Positions 42,206 to 54,990 of a stretch of 64,000 bases of DNA are shown in pieces. Where the stretch lies: the NCBI GenBank assembly GCA_963556495.2, contig OY747713.1:28151461-28215460 (forward strand), in the 5' to 3' direction. The stretch's first letter is position 1. Each line of letters opens with the position of its first letter. Made by a program: the position numbers and the translations under genes. The stretch comes from Valencia hispanica (lineage: Eukaryota; Chordata; Actinopteri; Cyprinodontiformes; Valenciidae). The notes beneath the pieces are model-generated. The model had not been told where the DNA came from, made no database searches, and saw only the letters and a list, made by a program, of their open reading frames with translations.

Positions 42206-43912
42206 TTTAAAGGTAATTGTTTCTGCGAAATATTGTTTTTCTAAAAATATATGTTTCGATCGTATTTATGCTATTAAAACTGCTCATACAAATTTATTAT
42301 ATTGCAAAAAAAAAATCCACAACAGTCTTTCATTTTAACAAATTTATTTAAAATCTATATGTTTGTATTTTTTCTTAAAAGTTAAGTACTAATGTGCATT
42401 TTAGGCTAAATCTCAGACATTATAAATAAACTTACAATTCCATAAAACCATTGTCAGCAGACTAATTCGTAATAGTAAAAAAGTTTCATTATTACAGTCT
42501 TTTTCAGAAAGTAGTATGTCGATTTCAATCAAAGTATTGTTTTTACAGATTAAACAATGATCTGATTATATTTCCCATAAGTAGGTGGTTGCTGCAGTGT
42601 ATACATTTCAGCTAGTTTTAAAGGATTCTCAGCATGTGTGTTTTGAGGGAGCATGAATAATTTAGCCAGAAAAGCTGGATTGTTGAGAGGTTTTATTTAC
42701 CCCTAGCCTGTAGCACTGATACTTGACCATAGGCATTTATAAGCATTATCATTCCACCAGTGCCCCAGATATATGGCTTAGAAGCCACAAAGCCTGCGGA
42801 AGTGTACTGGCCTGGGTAAGGGGGGGTTGTGGAAGTGCTTTGGGCTGGGTGGGGCAGGATGTCAGAGGGTCAGCTGTCTGAGATCAGGAGGGACAGGATT
42901 AAGCACTCCTCATTGGACAGAAAAATATGCCTTATTTGGTCTGTGTGGAATGGCAACGGAGTAATACCCCCATTAGGTATGTACAGAAAGCTTTCCCAGT
43001 AGCTGAATTTGGTCACACACTGTCCTCGGCTTGTTTCAACCCTCAGCATTGTTTACATCTTATTACACATTTATTTAAACGTGGCCAGTATCTTTAAGAC
43101 AAAGTCAGACTCTGACTGTTTTGACACTTAACTACTGCTGGTCTGACTGCCAGACCAGTAGTAGTTTAGTGTCGAAACATACACAATGAACCCACCATAA
43201 AGGACGATTAAGTAGAAATAACTGACTTTAAATTGGGAAGCCATATAATCCTAAACAGAGAAATTATCCAATGACATACTTATAGGCTCATAATTTTAGG
43301 ACTATATAAAAATGGTAATTGTCGCTGACTCAGTAATTAAAAATAGCTAACAATCACAATGATCTCATCTACAAAAAATAAGAAATTCACAAAAAATGTA
43401 ATCCTGCCCAACTTAAAAACACTTAATGTTTACAAGTTTCTTTTACAGGTTCAGACCGAGACATTACACAGCATACCCATGATTAATTCCCCAGTGCCGG
43501 ACAAATGGCTTATGCACATATATCATATGCATCTAATCTCATCAATCAGACTCAATTCATTCTGAGAAAGTAGAAACCCATCATCTGCCTGTCATCCAAG
43601 GCTTCAGCTGCTAAAAAACAATAAGGGCTATTGTTTGTACAAAAAAAAAAGAAAAGAAAAGAAAAAAGATGATGACCCTGATCAAGTCACACAATCAAAC
43701 ACGAAAAGAATCACAGACACATCAGGGTTTGAACGTGTTGTGACCATTTGCCCTGGTTCAGTTTTCAGCCGTCTATTTGTGGAGGGCGGCTGCAGGGTAG
43801 TAGTGTGTGAGCTTTAGAGATGAAGAATCAGCTGCTGGTCTGGATGATGAGCTATGCTGTTCTCAGCATTTTGCTATTGTTAGTGTTTGGTTAGAGGTGT
43901 TGAATCCACTGG
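42206..43912 (-). other. dclk3: Gap holding probable dclk3 3' UTR
   Basis: On the - strand this follows the dclk3 stop codon. AATAAA on the - strand (TTTATT at 43070-43075) would give a UTR of about 0.85 kb; another lies at 42692-42697. An A-rich run occurs at 43640-43667 on +. See the hairpin entry at 43117. Confidence 0.4.
43117..43179 (+). repeat. Long hairpin: 29-bp stem with 5-nt loop
   Basis: The arms 43117-43145 and 43151-43179 pair around ACTGC. Of 29 positions, 26 are Watson-Crick, two would be G-U in a + strand RNA, and one is a T-T mismatch. The core on the left arm is GACACTTAACTACTGCTGG. It may be transcribed as the antisense of the dclk3 3' UTR region or be a palindromic repeat remnant. 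Function unknown. Confidence 0.8.
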
Positions 43913-46900
43913 TCACTGCTGTTCCCCGTTCTGCTTAGACAGCAGCTTATTCTGGGATGAAGGCTCAGTTTGAGTTGTGGAGGAGTCACTTGGACTAAAA
44001 AGGTCCAGATTTGTCAGGTTTCGACCTGAATCCTGAATATTTTCCCTGCAGTGCTGCTCTGCAGAGACGCTTTCTTGTTTCTCTTGACAACGTGGATCAT
44101 ATAGCGGTGTTTTCTCCTTCTGGGAATCTACAATGTCGGTGGTGCTCATGTCCTTTGAGTGAACCAGGGGCGTTTTGTTCTGATCTTGTCCTCTTGTTGT
44201 GAATTCATCATGTCTTTTGGGAGATATTTCCTTCTTGGTGCCAGATTGTCTTGCTGTTTGGTTTGCCAGTGATTCTGTTGCATTTGTCGGCGCTGCTCTG
44301 TGGGCTCTCTGCAGTTCAGTTTTAAGATCTACTGAGGTTCTCTTAGTTTTGTAAGAGAGCGCCCTCTGGCGGCAGTCTGAAGCCATAGCCTTTACCCAAT
44401 GCTGCTGGAGGGTCTGCTCTGCTGTCAGCCTCACTGTGGGATCTGGGATAAGCAGAGATCTGACGAGACCTTTAGCTTCTGTTTGTCCAGAAATAAAAAA
44501 AGATTGTGTATTTAAATCTGTAAACATAGAGCTGTGCAAAGGAAAAGTCAAGAAATGTAAAATTTTTCACACTTTGTCAGTGTCTTGTGATCTCTTAAAG
44601 TGTTCTGGATCAATAGTTTTTGTCACTCTTTCTAAAGGTCTCTCACAGTTTTTATTTGGCCCTTTGCTGCTTTTTATTAATTTTCTGCCCAATCATAGTT
44701 TGCAGCTGGCCAAATCAGTTTCATGCAAATTGTTTAAAAATGGAGGAAAGCAGTATCAGCCCACAAATATGTATAGCTACAGCAGTATCTGCACAGTATC
44801 TTAAAATATATTTTCAAATTGTAAAACAAAAAAAAAAGAAAAAAGAAAAGGCAGTGAAAGATTAATTATTCTTCAATTGGCAAAACTCAAATTTTTATAA
44901 TTTGCTTCTGAGAGAGAAACTTGCAGAGACAAAATGTTAAAATCTTTGCATTTATTCGACTGATGTAGCTACTTTAATATCTACTTTCATCACTAATGAA
45001 CATTATTACATTGAATAGATCACTACAACAATCTGCTTTCTGAACTCCAAAATTTAGTTGCATGCTCGCTGATAAAGACCAGAAAGAGCTTACATCTCAT
45101 CAATAGCATGTTTTCATCTAATAGGTGCTTGGGGTAATCTTGTTGGTGCTAAAATACTATTATCTGTCAGTCAAACTATTTTTGTGGCTTATTACATAGA
45201 CTAAACTAATGCAATAGAAACTAATGTAATAAGAATAAATTATGTCTTTGTGACAGATTGCTTGCAATGATATGCCTAATAATTCCATTGGAAATGTTTT
45301 TTACTAACTTATCTGTTGTGAGTAACCACAAAAATGGTCCATACTCTGAGTTTAGATGCATTTTTATGTTTTAATGTTTTAATGTTTAATAGGTTTAAGT
45401 GCATGTATGTGGAAGATGATCAGGTACTTGATGCTACAGGTCATGAACTGAAAATGAGTGAAAATATAGCAAAAGTCTAAAGACAAACTGTTATTTCTTC
45501 AGAAAGACAAAATAAATTGTGATAAAGAACACTTCACAATATCACAGTCTGTTTCATTAATGGGGAAAATATATATAAATGAAGCGTGACTAAAGATTTT
45601 GCTCAGCTATATGTATATTATTATACAGTCATTGTAAAAAGAAAGTACACCTTCTTGCAGTTCTAGGGTTTTATCATATAAGTAATCTGGTCTTTACAGT
45701 TTTCTAAAATTAGACTCATATGCAAAAACACAATGCACAATTTCCACCATGGCATTATTTATTAAACAAAGATGGAGCCATAATTTAAAGGTAGGGTACT
45801 TTATTTTCACCATGAAAATATTTCCGTCTGATTTACCTTCTGAGATGGAGTCCCAGTAGGGAGAAGGGAAATGAAGTTCTGCTTGTTTTATTAGCTTAAA
45901 GAGCTCCTCCTGATCCCGATCCCGGCTGCGAAACGGGGCAAAGCCACACAGCAGGATGTAGAGAATCACCCCCAGCGCCCAAACATCCACTGCTACACCG
46001 TACCCTGCAGGTTAACCATGAAGAGATTAGGAGAGTCCGATTCACGTTCGAGCACGTAAGTGTCTCTAAAGTACCTCACCTGTCTCACAGAGGATCTCTG
46101 GGGCCACATACGTTGGTGTGCCACATATGGTGAAAACTGGTTCTGTTACTACCATCGCCAGGCCAAAGTCTCCCAACTTCAGCCGACCGATGCCAGCAGT
46201 TACTTTTTCCATCTGCGAGAGAACGAGAATGTAAACTAGACAGCATGATCAGACTTTCTTTACTCCAGGTCCTTCGACCGATGTATAGTTATATGCAAAA
46301 GTATCGATACCTCTCAGACTTTTTTTTGTGTGTGCCATTTTTACAACCACAAATCAATTATTTCATTGGGGTTTTATGGGAAAGACCAACACAAAAATTA
46401 CATAATTTTTAAGTGGATGGAAAAGGACACAGTAACTCAAATTTGTATTCAGAAGATGGTGCACTGCTAATCCATCTTCAGAAAATGGAAAGAGTATGGC
46501 ACAACTAGGCCTGTCACAAGAAAGAATAATTCAATAAATCAAATGATAAATTTAAATGAGTGCCATAATGTTTTCCAGCTATGATCATTTTCATTTTGCA
46601 TGCTTGTTTGTTTTCATCATGTGTCTCCCTCTTTCTACCAAAAAGATTGGATGAAAAAAGGCATATATGGTCGACATATCCATAGTGGCAGAGTAAACTC
46701 GGATGTCTTTTTTATTCAAACTGAGTGTTGTTGGGGTTTTTTGTAAGTTGTTTACAAAACTCCTAGCTGGTAGTTTTGCCTTTTTTCTTGTCTGAGCCAA
46801 GTGATGAATTTTTTATTTTTTGAGGAGCCATTTTGTTTACAGAGTTCATCATTTTTTTTTTATTGTTTCAGTTTTAATAATTAATACTGGATATTAAAAA

Positions 46901-49900
46901 TGTCTTCCAGTCATAGTGGTAAATATTTAGAAATAACATTTTATTGATTGTTCGGAGGGTGTTCATGCCTTATTACATTATTTGAAAATGGTCTCACAAC
47001 GACAATATTGTCGTTTATTGCAATCATTTCTGGGGCATTTTATCGTCCAGCTAAATTTGTAATTGTGACAGACATAGGCATAGCCCCAAATCTACCAAGA
47101 CTTGACCCTTCTCCTAGGTCATTCATAAAAAAAGCAGCCAAGAGGTCGATGGGTATCTCTGGAAGAGCTACAGAGATCCACTGCTCTGGTGGGAAAATCT
47201 GTTAACAGGACAATTGTAACCTGTGCTCTCTCCAAATCTGGTCGTCATGGAATTGCAAAAAGAAAGCCATTGTTTAAAGAAAGACATTATAGGTCTAATT
47301 AATTTAAAATAAGGTCAAATCTGAACTTTTTGACCTAAATGCAAAAAGCAATGCCTGCCAGAAAACTAACACTGCACATCACCTTGAATACACCATACCG
47401 ATGGTGAAACATGGTGGTGGCACCATCATGGCATGGGACTGCTTCTCTTCGGGTTGGACAGGGAAGCTAGCCCACCTCTTAGATTTTTATTTAGAAAAAA
47501 TTTAGAAAACTATACATTTTCTTGTGAATTATGCACATCACTGAATTGTCTATCACATAAAACCATGGTCAAATACATTGCAGTTTGTGGATTTATGGGT
47601 ATATGGTAACAATCCCAATAAAATGTCAAACACTTTAAATAACAGGTACTTATCTGCTCTGATACTAACCAATACATTCTCAGGTTTTAGGTCTCTGTGG
47701 ACGATGCTCCTGCAGTGGATGTAGTTCAGTGCATCGCTCACATCCAAAACCATCCAACCGGCCTCCGCCTCTGAAAATTTCCCCCTGTCACTGATGGCCT
47801 CAAACAGATCCCCCCCACTCACCAGCTCCATCACCAGGTAGGAGTGAGTGCTGGTGTGGTGGTGGGCCAGCAGCCGCACTATACGTGGGTGACTCAGGCT
47901 ACCCAAGAGGCTCAGCTCGTTCTGCATCATGTGCTCTCGGCCGATAAGCTTGGAGCGCTCCACGATCTTCACAGCGACGGACTGGCCATTGTCACGACGG
48001 CGGCACTCTCGCACCACAGCAAAGTTCCCATCTCCAATCACGCGTCCGATTTCATAGCAGCGCTCGATGTCAGACAAGCTGAGGTCCCTGCCGTCTGAGG
48101 GGAGGACACAGGCTTCTGTATATTGTTTTTCTGTGTGTGCTGAAACCACATGTGGAGCTGGATCTAGAAGCTGTAATCGTACAAACCTCCTCTCCTTGTC
48201 TCTGCTGACTGGGGGAGGGGAGGGGCTGTTGCAAACATCCAACTGTTTCACTTCTTGCCCCATATGATGGCTTCCTTTCTGCTTCTTTGACACGGGAGGG
48301 AGTGGCCCCCTTCCTGATAGCGTACTGATCAGTCCTGGAGGTTTTGATCTTGTTGCCAAGCAGTTTTCACACAGTAAAGGAGAAGCAACATCTGTGTCTC
48401 TGATAACCTCAACATGTTTAAATGGACCAATAAGAGAAGGTGGTCTCTCTTTGACTTCTCCCCTAACACGCAACTTCTGCAGGTTGTTGGGAAGGTGAGC
48501 TGGTGTCTTGTAAGAACTCTTGATATTTGGCTTCTGGTAGTCAGGACTATAGTGTCCTTGGTGATGTTTGTCTGGACGTTGAGACGCGTGAGCGTTAGTG
48601 TGATTCTTGACATGCGTACGCGTGTCTTGTTGAGTCTCTTGTACTTTCCCAGCATTTTCTGTCTCCTCGCTGTATCCACTGTCAGCCTTATCTGCTTTAT
48701 CTGGCGCTGGCCGGAGTTTCTTCTCCCAGACCCGCAGTGCATCGACGCGGTAATGGGAATGTTCTGGAAAAAGTTCTTCCAGAGCATCCTGGACGCTGGT
48801 CAGCTCAGGACGAGCCTTACCGAGAGCCAAGAAGGCCACTTCACCACGGAAGAAATCACACACACCTTTCACCTATAACAAAAAGCAAAAAACTATTTTT
48901 CTAGAAATAACCAGTCGGACACAAATCTGGAGCAGAAATCTGTTTCATTAGGCTGTTGAAAGTTTTCCTTTTGCTTTAAATTTGAAAAGCTGGATTTAAT
49001 TGAAACGGTTTTCTGCCAGTTGAAGCATTTAAACACTTCAGGTTTAAAAAAATGGTGAACTGATCAAATCACAGAAAACATCATGGGAAGACAAATAAGA
49101 CAAGTCTGAAATACAAAAGTTTGGCTTGTGTTGGGCCCTCTTTTTATGAGAAGAATAGGGGATTTGCAGAGGTGGATTAGCATTCTTTCCTAGTTGCAGC
49201 TTGCCTCACCTCTCTAGCATGTGTGGTGTACAGACGAGTGACTCTCCCTCTGTGCCATCGAGGAAACCCCAACGCTTCTGAGATATCCAGGAGCAGCTGC
49301 TCAAAGGACACCACAGCCCTCCGGTTCAGCAGCACCGTGACCTTATAAACAGGAGAAGAAAAAACACTTTTTTTTTTCCCTCCACAAACTAAAAGACACT
49401 TGTCCAATATACTTAGACTGTTTCCTGATATATAAGGATAATAAAGACTCATACTACCTTGGTTAAGCCTTTTGGTGTCAAATATTTCTCATTTAAATTA
49501 TCAATATAATTATACACAAAATATATACTACATCAACAATTTTGTTTTGCTATTAAATGTTTCAGGTAAGATTTCAAACAAAAAATTGTAATAGTTAATA
49601 CGTTAAGAAAGTCAGTCAATTAAAGACAATATTTGGGTTTTATATATTTTCCTTTTAAGAATAGCTGAAATGTATGAAAATGCATAATCTGTGGATTCCA
49701 CATAGTAACAACAGAACTGGGGTCAGCAGAATCAGTGTTGATGGTTAGGACAGGACTTTATAGGTAGTCATTTTAAAGGAGAGGTCTGGCTCTCAAACAT
49801 GGAAACACGCAGGATAAAAATACAGATTTTTGAGATTCAAGAAACCCAGCCTAATCTGTCTTTAATGTTACAATCTAAAGTAAAATGAGACATATCTAAA

Positions 49901-52137
49901 TAATCTGGTCGTCAGTACAAACATGTCAGTAAGAAAAAGGTAATAAAAAAACTTTCACAAAAATATGAATAACACTGAAGAAAAAACACTCATGGAGCTA
50001 CAAAAACCTTGACCTGTACTGCTTGTGTTCTATAAGTGACAACAATCTGATGTATTTCCCATTTAGGACAAAGAAGCATGGCTGAAAGAAAGAAAATATT
50101 CTTTCAAAGAAAATAACTAGGACTGACTAAAAAAGAATGCAGCTTTGTCAAGGTGGATAAAACCATGATCAGTTCCAAGTCAGTTTTGAACCAAGAGCTT
50201 TTAAGAGCTGAAGATGAAGAGGAATTTAATTTTTTACCATCACAGTGATTTTGAATAATCAAAAAACGCTTTAGATTACATAAATATAGCTTTTGAGAGG
50301 CCTGACCAGTGTCCACAGCTAATTCCAACAGGAAACCTTTTATGTGTTCCAAAAAAACTTGATTCTTTACCATTGCTGTCCTCTGCCTTTAGCATTAATT
50401 ACAACCTTTATTTAATATTTATTTTTGTTTTCATTTATGTTCTGTGATAAAAAAAATGCTTCATTTGTTTGACACATTGGTTAATCACGAAAAACCTTTT
50501 TTTACACAGAGTTCTTTTAAGTCACAACTAAAAACGTATCTGTTTAGAGTTGCCTTTGAGTAATGCTTTGTTGTATCATGTTTTGTGTATTCTTCTTGTT
50601 TTACTGCTGTTTTTACATTATATACTTGTAATGCTTTGATGTATCATGTTTTGTGTATTCTTCTTGTTTTACTGCTGTTTTTACATTATATACTTGTAAT
50701 GCTTTGATGTATCATGTTTTGTGTATTCTTCTTGTTTTACTGCTGTTTTTACATTATATACTTGTAATGCTTTGATGAATCTGTGTGTGCGTCATGCTTT
50801 ATTGCTGTTTTTACTTTAAATGCTTTGTCTGTGTTTTACAGCTGTTTTTATTTTACCACTTAATCATGTAAAGCACCTTGAATTACCTTGTTGTTGAAAG
50901 TGTGCTATACAAATACAATTGCCTTGCCTTGCATAGTGAACTCATTGAATTATGCTGTGTAGGGAATAAATTAAATATTTTACGATATCAACTAAAGACT
51001 TTGTGGACACAAAATACCCTCTTAATATCCCATTGAAATGTTAGTGAAAGTCACGGATTAAAATGTTCTGAACACTTTAGGATAGTAAAAATATGAAATG
51101 TCATTTTTACCTTTCGTAGTCCACTTTGCCTACATGGGCGGACGATGGTGACCAGGTGGGGCCGCTCAGCGCTTTCCTCCGCATGCCTTGTGTGGAAGAG
51201 TGGTAGGTGAGGAGGAGGGACGTGGGGCCTGTGTAATGGCTGCACTTGGTGTGGGTGTATGGGCCAAGGCTGAGGGGCCCAATCAGGACGCTTCAATAAG
51301 GGGAAAGGGGGACCTGAAACGAAAAAGAAAAACTTAAGAATCTTTTAGACTAGTGAAAGTTTACTGAATGATAGATGACTGTGTTTTTCCCCGCTGAGAC
51401 TTGTTAACATTGAAACACTCATAAGTAACAAAACACCGACTCCTTATCCTGTGCGACTGTGTGTGAAAGCAAATCCGACTGATCAGATTTGAGCATTTTC
51501 CATCACAAGGAGTGCAGGGGGCCATTTGAGATTCTTCAATCAGCATGCTGCACTGGTTGAATTATTTAGGCTTCCTTAAGTCAATAAAACCCTACACACA
51601 CACGCACCACACACACATGTACACAACAAAAGCTTGATTGACCTGGTTGGGGCTCAGCTAGATCTGCATGATCAGTAGAGCAGTATGGACTCACATCATC
51701 TTTGATATTTTACCTTCTGATGAAGATGTTATCTGTCCTGTCTATGTTTGGTTTTTGTTCCCAGACAGACAGAAACCCAAGAGTTAGACGTAACAATGCA
51801 GGGTTCTTTTTACTAGTCTGAGCAACAATTTACAGTGATATACAGTACACATTTAAATAAAAAGGTGTTCTCCGCGTATACAGAAAAGGCCCATGCCTCA
51901 AAGCATTTACACCACATAAACAGCCAGCTGTAGCCATCCAAAAATGTTCCAATAATAAATATCAAGTGTCATTTTATCCAATAAATAATGTGATAATATT
52001 ATGTAAAGTTAGGATTTATTTCTATTGAGAGGAAAAATCGTTACATCGTCACAAAACTCACCTGCCACTCCCCATTTAATGTTTCTGGGACCCTGCGCTA
52101 CTTCCCCTCCATTCCTGGCCTTCGATAATGGCGTCAT
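43913..52137 (-). CDS. dclk3: Doublecortin-like kinase 3, 7 coding exons
   Basis: A Ser/Thr kinase with a tubulin-binding doublecortin domain. Exons in transcript order: 52137-52062, 51313-51111, 49341-49210, 48872-47670, 46212-46080, 46004-45837 and 44478-43913. They sum to 2481 nt and stay in frame (826 aa plus stop). One doublecortin domain (about 77-165) includes [16 protein letters not shown] and the segment up to [14 protein letters not shown] charged, low-complexity linker (about 185-405) follows. The kinase domain (about 410-665) shows GDGNFAVV (glycine loop, from 417), VAVK with Lys439, HRDLKPEN with Asp531, DFG at 553-555 and APE at 575-577, so all catalytic residues are present. 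A tail of about 160 residues follows. A single doublecortin domain distinguishes it from DCLK1 and DCLK2. The start is the first ATG, with its exon ending GGCAG|GTGAG. The intron donor at 47669 (TTG|GTTAGT) is weak. Repeats, including a sense Tc1 relic, lie in its introns. Confidence 0.92.
44479..45836. other. dclk3 last intron
   Basis: AT-rich, without exons. 'acagtcattgtaaaaagaaa' and the text after it near 45625 look like the outer end of a DNA transposon, but no partner end was identified. Confidence 0.35.
46285..47495 (+). mobile_element. Tc1 relic in dclk3 intron
   Basis: A Tc1-like outer end ('atgcaaaagtatcgatacct') lies near 46292. Transposase text follows in + orientation: 'gcagccaagaggtcgatggg', 'gccattgtttaaagaaag', 'tggtgaaacatggtggtggc' and 'gcttctcttcgggttggaca'. 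Stops and indels abound and the right end is lost. It lies antisense to dclk3 in the intron 46213-47669. Confidence 0.75.
49342..50504. other. dclk3 intron 2, first part
   Basis: Nothing recognised beyond AT-rich sequence up to the LINE fragment. Confidence 0.4.
50505..50935 (+). mobile_element. L2-type LINE 3' end, third copy, with expanded UTR repeat
   Basis: It opens with 'ttcttttaagtcacaactaa' and 'tctgtttagagttgcctttg', as at 9960-10010, and closes with 'aagcaccttgaattaccttg' and TTGCC units. Between them, three exact-length 68-bp units (50561-50628, 50629-50696, 50697-50764) and a partial fourth repeat the UTR segment beginning TAATGCTTTG. It lies in dclk3 intron 2, antisense to the gene. 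Confidence 0.8.
50561..50790. repeat. 68-bp tandem repeat, three full units plus a partial
   Basis: Unit starts at 50561, 50629, 50697 and 50765, with only one or two base differences among the full units. It is an expansion internal to the L2 fragment. Confidence 0.92.
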
Positions 52138-52288
52138 TTATTTAAACAACAAAACTGAAATGGAAAATTAAAAAAAACTTTAACGTATTAATTTTACTTT
52201 ATTCTACTATAAACATGAGCTGTTGCTGGGTTACTCTCCACTGCTAGCCTCCAAGGAAAGTAACGGGATGAGAGGACCGTATACAGTG

Positions 52289-52302
52289 GTTGCCACGGAA
52301 AC
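52289..52302. promoter_or_regulatory. RFX-like X-box upstream of dclk3
   Basis: GTTGCCACGGAAAC has the two half sites and two-base spacer of an RFX X-box, with one deviation in the second half. It lies 152 bp upstream of the dclk3 start codon, in a zone where core promoter elements are expected. This is motif evidence only. Confidence 0.35.
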
Positions 52303-52309
52303 ACGTCGA

Positions 52310-54535
52310 TTGCAACAGAAAAAGACCGGAGGTGTAAAAGGTGACTTTCAACATAAAAGGAGTTAATCATTCTATGCCTTTCTTGAGAATGGTATTCCTT
52401 TAATAATCAGGTTGTTTCGTTCAAATACACATATTTAAAGGTTTGACTGCTGTTGGAAAGAAAAATTGAGGATTTTGTTGTTTGCCGCTTCAAATATAAA
52501 AAATATTTTGATATCGAAACCGGATGTTTTTCTCTGTATTTTCTCAACCTGACACTGACGAGAAGCGAAGCGCTCTGATGTTTTCCCTGTATAATTTGGC
52601 TCTATTTTGGCATTATTTCAAATGGTCAGTAGTTTGGATCCAATTGAAATATCGAACTGTGTTTTGTTCATATAGCCAGACATATTTTTGTAAATTTAAC
52701 TTTAGGGCTAATTATAATTACAAAAAAAAGCCCAAGATTTTCAGGAATTTTAAGATATTTGGATGAATTTAAGACGAATCCTGAAAAACATTCTTATTAT
52801 TTTCTAATAATTTCTTTTTTCCCGAATGGTACATTTCTAAAACTTTTTTATGTTTGAGATTATACTTTCCTGTTTTCGTTAGCACAGGATAAAGGTTCTT
52901 TGTGGAGAGAGTAACCAAGTTAATGTAACACCATTGTTCTTGGTTGACTCTAAGTTTATTTGAGTCAGGTTATTTGTATTAGAGGACATCAGAGTTTTAA
53001 AATATTGGTTGAAAGAAGTCTGCTACACTTTTTTTGCTTACAAGAAGGACAATTGTTTGGGAGTATTTTCAGACCGTAAGAACCGTGGGCATAGATCATG
53101 TTTTAATACACTAAAACCATGTATTTTTACTTTAAGATAGCTGTCAAAATTGACAGCCACCATTATCTGTTAAAAACATATATTCAAGCTTATTCTTAAT
53201 TTTATCTGAAAAAATTAAAACAGTTTAAAATACAGAATAGGCTATTTATTAACATTTTTAGGGGTTTAAATACACACAGCAGATTGTGTTGCCTATTTGT
53301 TCACCTCTGTGAATTTCAATACTTCACTGAAACACTACAATGCTGTTGCCATCTCAGTTAAATATGCTGTTGTAAGCTGTATGCTGAAAGAAAGCTCTGG
53401 GTCTTGGAGAGAGTGAATGAAAAACTTGATGAAAAGGAGCTGAAGACAGCTTCAGGGTGAGTCACCATGGTTTCACTGATGGAATCTAATAGTCTGGCAC
53501 CCACACACTGTGAAACACAAGCATAGCTGAGTGTGAGTCCAGTTGATCTTTCAGAGCCCTATCCCCCCCTGGGGGTTTTCTTCTCTACTGCTGATGCTGA
53601 ATCAGGAGGCATAAACTCCTGATCCAGCTTCAGGTGCTCTTACTGCTAAAATGTAGACAGTGCTTTTTGTAAATACCAAGCGGTTATGTTGTTTCAAAAA
53701 TTTTTAAAGCCTTTAACATTGTATTGCAAAGAATTAAGAATCTTTTTTAATTTAACATTATGTTAATCGTATCTATTTGTTTATGTCTGTAGTGTGTTTT
53801 TTGTGTGTTTGATTATTTTCATTTGCAGCATCAGATGTTTTATGAAGTTTTTCAGAACAACCATCAAAGGACAAACACCAAATGTACTACCAGTTTATCA
53901 CCAGCGGAGGGGGCAAGTGGACCTGGTGTATCTGGGAACGAATTGTACTGTAGTTAGACTCGCTGTCTATAAGTGAATGCTGTAAAGAAGTCAAATATTT
54001 TTGTATGCAGGCATATTGTATATGTTTCAGTCTAAGAGTGATGTGTGTTTAGCAAAGAAAAAAAGTGGATGGAAAATACTGTCTTCTTTCCGTGTTTTCC
54101 TCACTCAGACTCTTTGTTTGCTCCCTGAAGGATTTGCAGAACAAATCAAGGAATACGATCTTAAACCTTTCCATAGTAGGGACACAAAACACAAATACAT
54201 AAACAGTGCACTGAGCTCGCCTGAGCCACAAGTGTTTCCATGAAACCGCAGCATGTTCTATTAACCCACGCTGCCAAGCTGCAGATTTGATTACTGTTTG
54301 AACATGCAGGTACATGGGCTCTTTAGATTTACCTTTTACTGGAGTGCCCAGAATAGCAGTTTATAAAGTTATTGTTTCAAAAGAGTGCACAAAATAGTGT
54401 GAAGAAAATGTGAATACCAGTACCTTCTGTAAAGAACAGAACATAAAAACACCATCAACGTCAAAGCCAAATGAAACATCAAAATACTGGAACACCATGG
54501 CCTCACAGTTCTAAATAGAGGCTATAATTGTTCCT
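52310..54535. other. Intergenic upstream of dclk3
   Basis: AT-rich, with short frames of no known family. No repeat ends or RNA genes recognised. Confidence 0.4.
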
Positions 54536-54539
54536 TCTC

Positions 54540-54990
54540 TTTGTAGCGAACAGGGCACTCCTGAAACAAAACAGGGTAGAGAGTGTAAGGTACTTAGGAC
54601 TGAGGTAAAGTTTCACTTTCCAGCAAGAGAATAACCCTAAAAAACAGTCAGTGCTATAATAGAAAATAGTTTAGATTGTGCATTTTTATGTGTTAGAATG
54701 GCCCAGTCAAGGTCCAGGCCCAATGCCAACAGTAGTAGGAGCTTAATCATACAGTATGAATTACAGAGGAATATTTTTTCTTCAAAAATGCAAAAATACA
54801 AATGCATCCTGCAGTGTTCAGATTTGTATTTGTAAACAATGTGGAAAGTCATGTTTCCTACCACTTTACAGTGATGGGATACTGGTCTTTAAAAAACAAT
54901 TAAAATGTTGCAACAGAAGTTGAAGAAGGTGCTTATAACATGTAAAAAATATGAAAAACTTGTATAAATACCTTTGGAAGGCATTGTAAT
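54540..54990 (+). mobile_element. Tc1 relic, carboxyl part
   Basis: 'tttcactttccagcaagaga' followed by 'tgtgttagaatggcccagtc' corresponds to the second Asp and pre-Glu region of the Tc1 transposase (compare 7675-7775). The end near 54985 resembles a Tc1 terminus ('ctttggaaggcattgta'). Confidence 0.7.
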
